DNA of 64,000 nt from Halonotius aquaticus. Lineage in GTDB: Archaea; Halobacteriota; Halobacteria; Halobacteriales; Haloferacaceae. Location: NCBI RefSeq assembly GCF_003605575.1, contig NZ_QKNY01000018.1, positions 372,001 to 436,000 on the forward strand, written 5' to 3'. Under the pieces are notes generated by a model. It worked only from the letters and a program-made list of their open reading frames with translations. It searched no databases and was not told where the DNA came from. The position numbers were made by a program, and so were the translations under genes. Of this stretch, positions 63,416 through 64,000 are shown in pieces (position 1 is the stretch's first letter; every line of letters begins with the position of its first letter).

Positions 63416-63858
63416 CGCCAGCGGAGCCGCCAAGCGGTTCGACGGGGGCGCCGGATCGCCAAACGTTGCGACTGCTCGAACGCCAGTGTGCGACCACGCC
63501 GCTGGTCACCAATACTGAATTCCAGCCGAGCGCGATGGAGCCGCGCCGCCTGGTGGCGACACTCGATACCGACGCGTTTCCCGAGACAGTTGCGACCGCT
63601 CGGCTTGACATCCGATGGTTCACGACCGGCGATTTCTCGCTGCACTACATCGAAACGACGACCGATGGCAAGCAATGGGAGTGCCGCTGGGATCGCCATC
63701 CCAACAGCCACAACACTCGACTGCATTTTCATCAGCCGCCCGACGCGGAAGCGGTTCGAGATCTTTCCTTAGACTCACAACACCCGCTTGATGTGTACGC
63801 AACAGTGTTTTCGGCAATTCAGCAACGACTCGGTGACCGCTGGGCAGACAGCTCATAA
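63412..63858 (+). CDS. Partner protein of the HTH gene (toxin-like candidate)
   Basis: A 148-residue protein whose start overlaps the HTH stop by ATGA. It contains RLDIRWFTTGDFSLHYIETT followed by ECRWDRHPNSHNTRLHFHQPP and a helical C-terminus. The basic His/Arg-rich WDRHPNSHNTRLHFH stretch recalls the TumE-like partner (DUF6516) proteins paired with HTH genes in archaea and bacteria. I recognise the pairing, not a tested activity. Thr/Pro/Ser-rich first 20 residues are probably disordered. Confidence 0.65.
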   Translation: MTPAEPPSGSTGAPDRQTLRLLERQCATTPLVTNTEFQPSAMEPRRLVATLDTDAFPETVATARLDIRWFTTGDFSLHYIETTTDGKQWECRWDRHPNSHNTRLHFHQPPDAEAVRDLSLDSQHPLDVYATVFSAIQQRLGDRWADSS

Positions 63859-63960
63859 CCGGTGAGGCCACAGTAATCCAGTGTCGACGTGAGACGATAC
63901 CATCCGCCGTCGGCGACTGCGCGGGAATCGTTTTAGTACGCACCGACCCTTGGAGAGCGC

Positions 63961-64000
63961 ATGGAACGCACCGCTCGACGACAGCGGGTGAGCCCGCTGC
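63961..64000 (+). CDS. Start of a gene cut by the window end
   Basis: ATG 63961 begins MERTARRQRVSPL and runs off the window. GTTTTAGTAC (63930-63939) is a TATA-like box 22-31 bp upstream, which supports a real leaderless start. Nothing can be said about the product from 13 codons, apart from a basic N-terminus. Confidence 0.4.
   Translation, partial: MERTARRQRVSPL

Overview
The window is a chromosomal segment of a halophilic archaeon (class Halobacteria). The evidence is high G+C DNA, strongly acidic proteins, TATA boxes 24-31 bp upstream of start codons that have almost no leader, and archaeal families throughout: RadA, Hel308, TFS, KEOPS Cgi121, PurO, CheF, Bat-type regulators and small DUF5786/DUF5784-type proteins. 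I cannot name the genus. The base is mostly ordinary core chromosome. I see no insertion sequence, rRNA or CRISPR. There is one tRNA (Gln, CTG anticodon).

Layout. 0-2.6 kb: DsrE-like protein, Tat-type lipoprotein, PspA. 2.6-9.8 kb: a signalling block with a possible structured RNA, a PAS-GAF histidine kinase, a DICT sensor, a receiver-GAF-Bat-HTH regulator, a soluble taxis transducer with its own CheW, and two small genes. 9.8-16.4 kb: NhaP-type antiporter with an RCK domain, TFS, a KaiC/RadA-like ATPase with a broken P-loop, beta-RFAP synthase, and a two-RCK potassium channel. 16.4-19.6 kb: pyrG-guaA(B)-small protein operon plus a 52-residue convergent gene. 19.8-30.6 kb: secreted Gly/Asn repeat protein, PEP carboxylase, Rieske protein, two tandem MoeA proteins (one fused to a binding-protein-like domain), Hsp20 and a UbiB/ABC1 kinase.

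30.6-45.7 kb: orphan CheF, an NAD(P)-binding oxidoreductase, a membrane protein, DUF5786 and DUF5784 proteins, a PHP phosphoesterase, two tiny zinc proteins, HemB, SufU/IscU, two more histidine kinases (one followed by ThpR), RadA, a Pit phosphate transporter with UspA, PurO and tRNA-Gln. 45.7-56.1 kb: cgi121-hel308, a class V aminotransferase, a three-cysteine ferredoxin, a metY-metX-metY methionine block and a 7TM histidine kinase. 56.3-64 kb: NAD+-dependent DNA ligase, then an accessory-looking patch (alpha/beta hydrolase, cysteine-rich DUF2703 protein, HxlR regulator), an XPD/DinG-type helicase, a two-gene HTH-plus-partner module, and the first codons of a truncated gene.

Most interesting. 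The DUF2703/HxlR pair is divergent and cysteine-rich on both sides. It shares an intergenic region with an almost perfect 18-bp palindrome. It lies between two copies of the last bases of the neighbouring helicase gene (a 21-bp exact direct repeat that includes the stop codon), which suggests a small inserted or duplicated metal/thiol-response cassette. The signalling block at 2.9-9.8 kb, the HTH-partner pair at 62.9-63.9 kb, and the uncharacterised foldable segment at 2.63-2.71 kb are the next best candidates.
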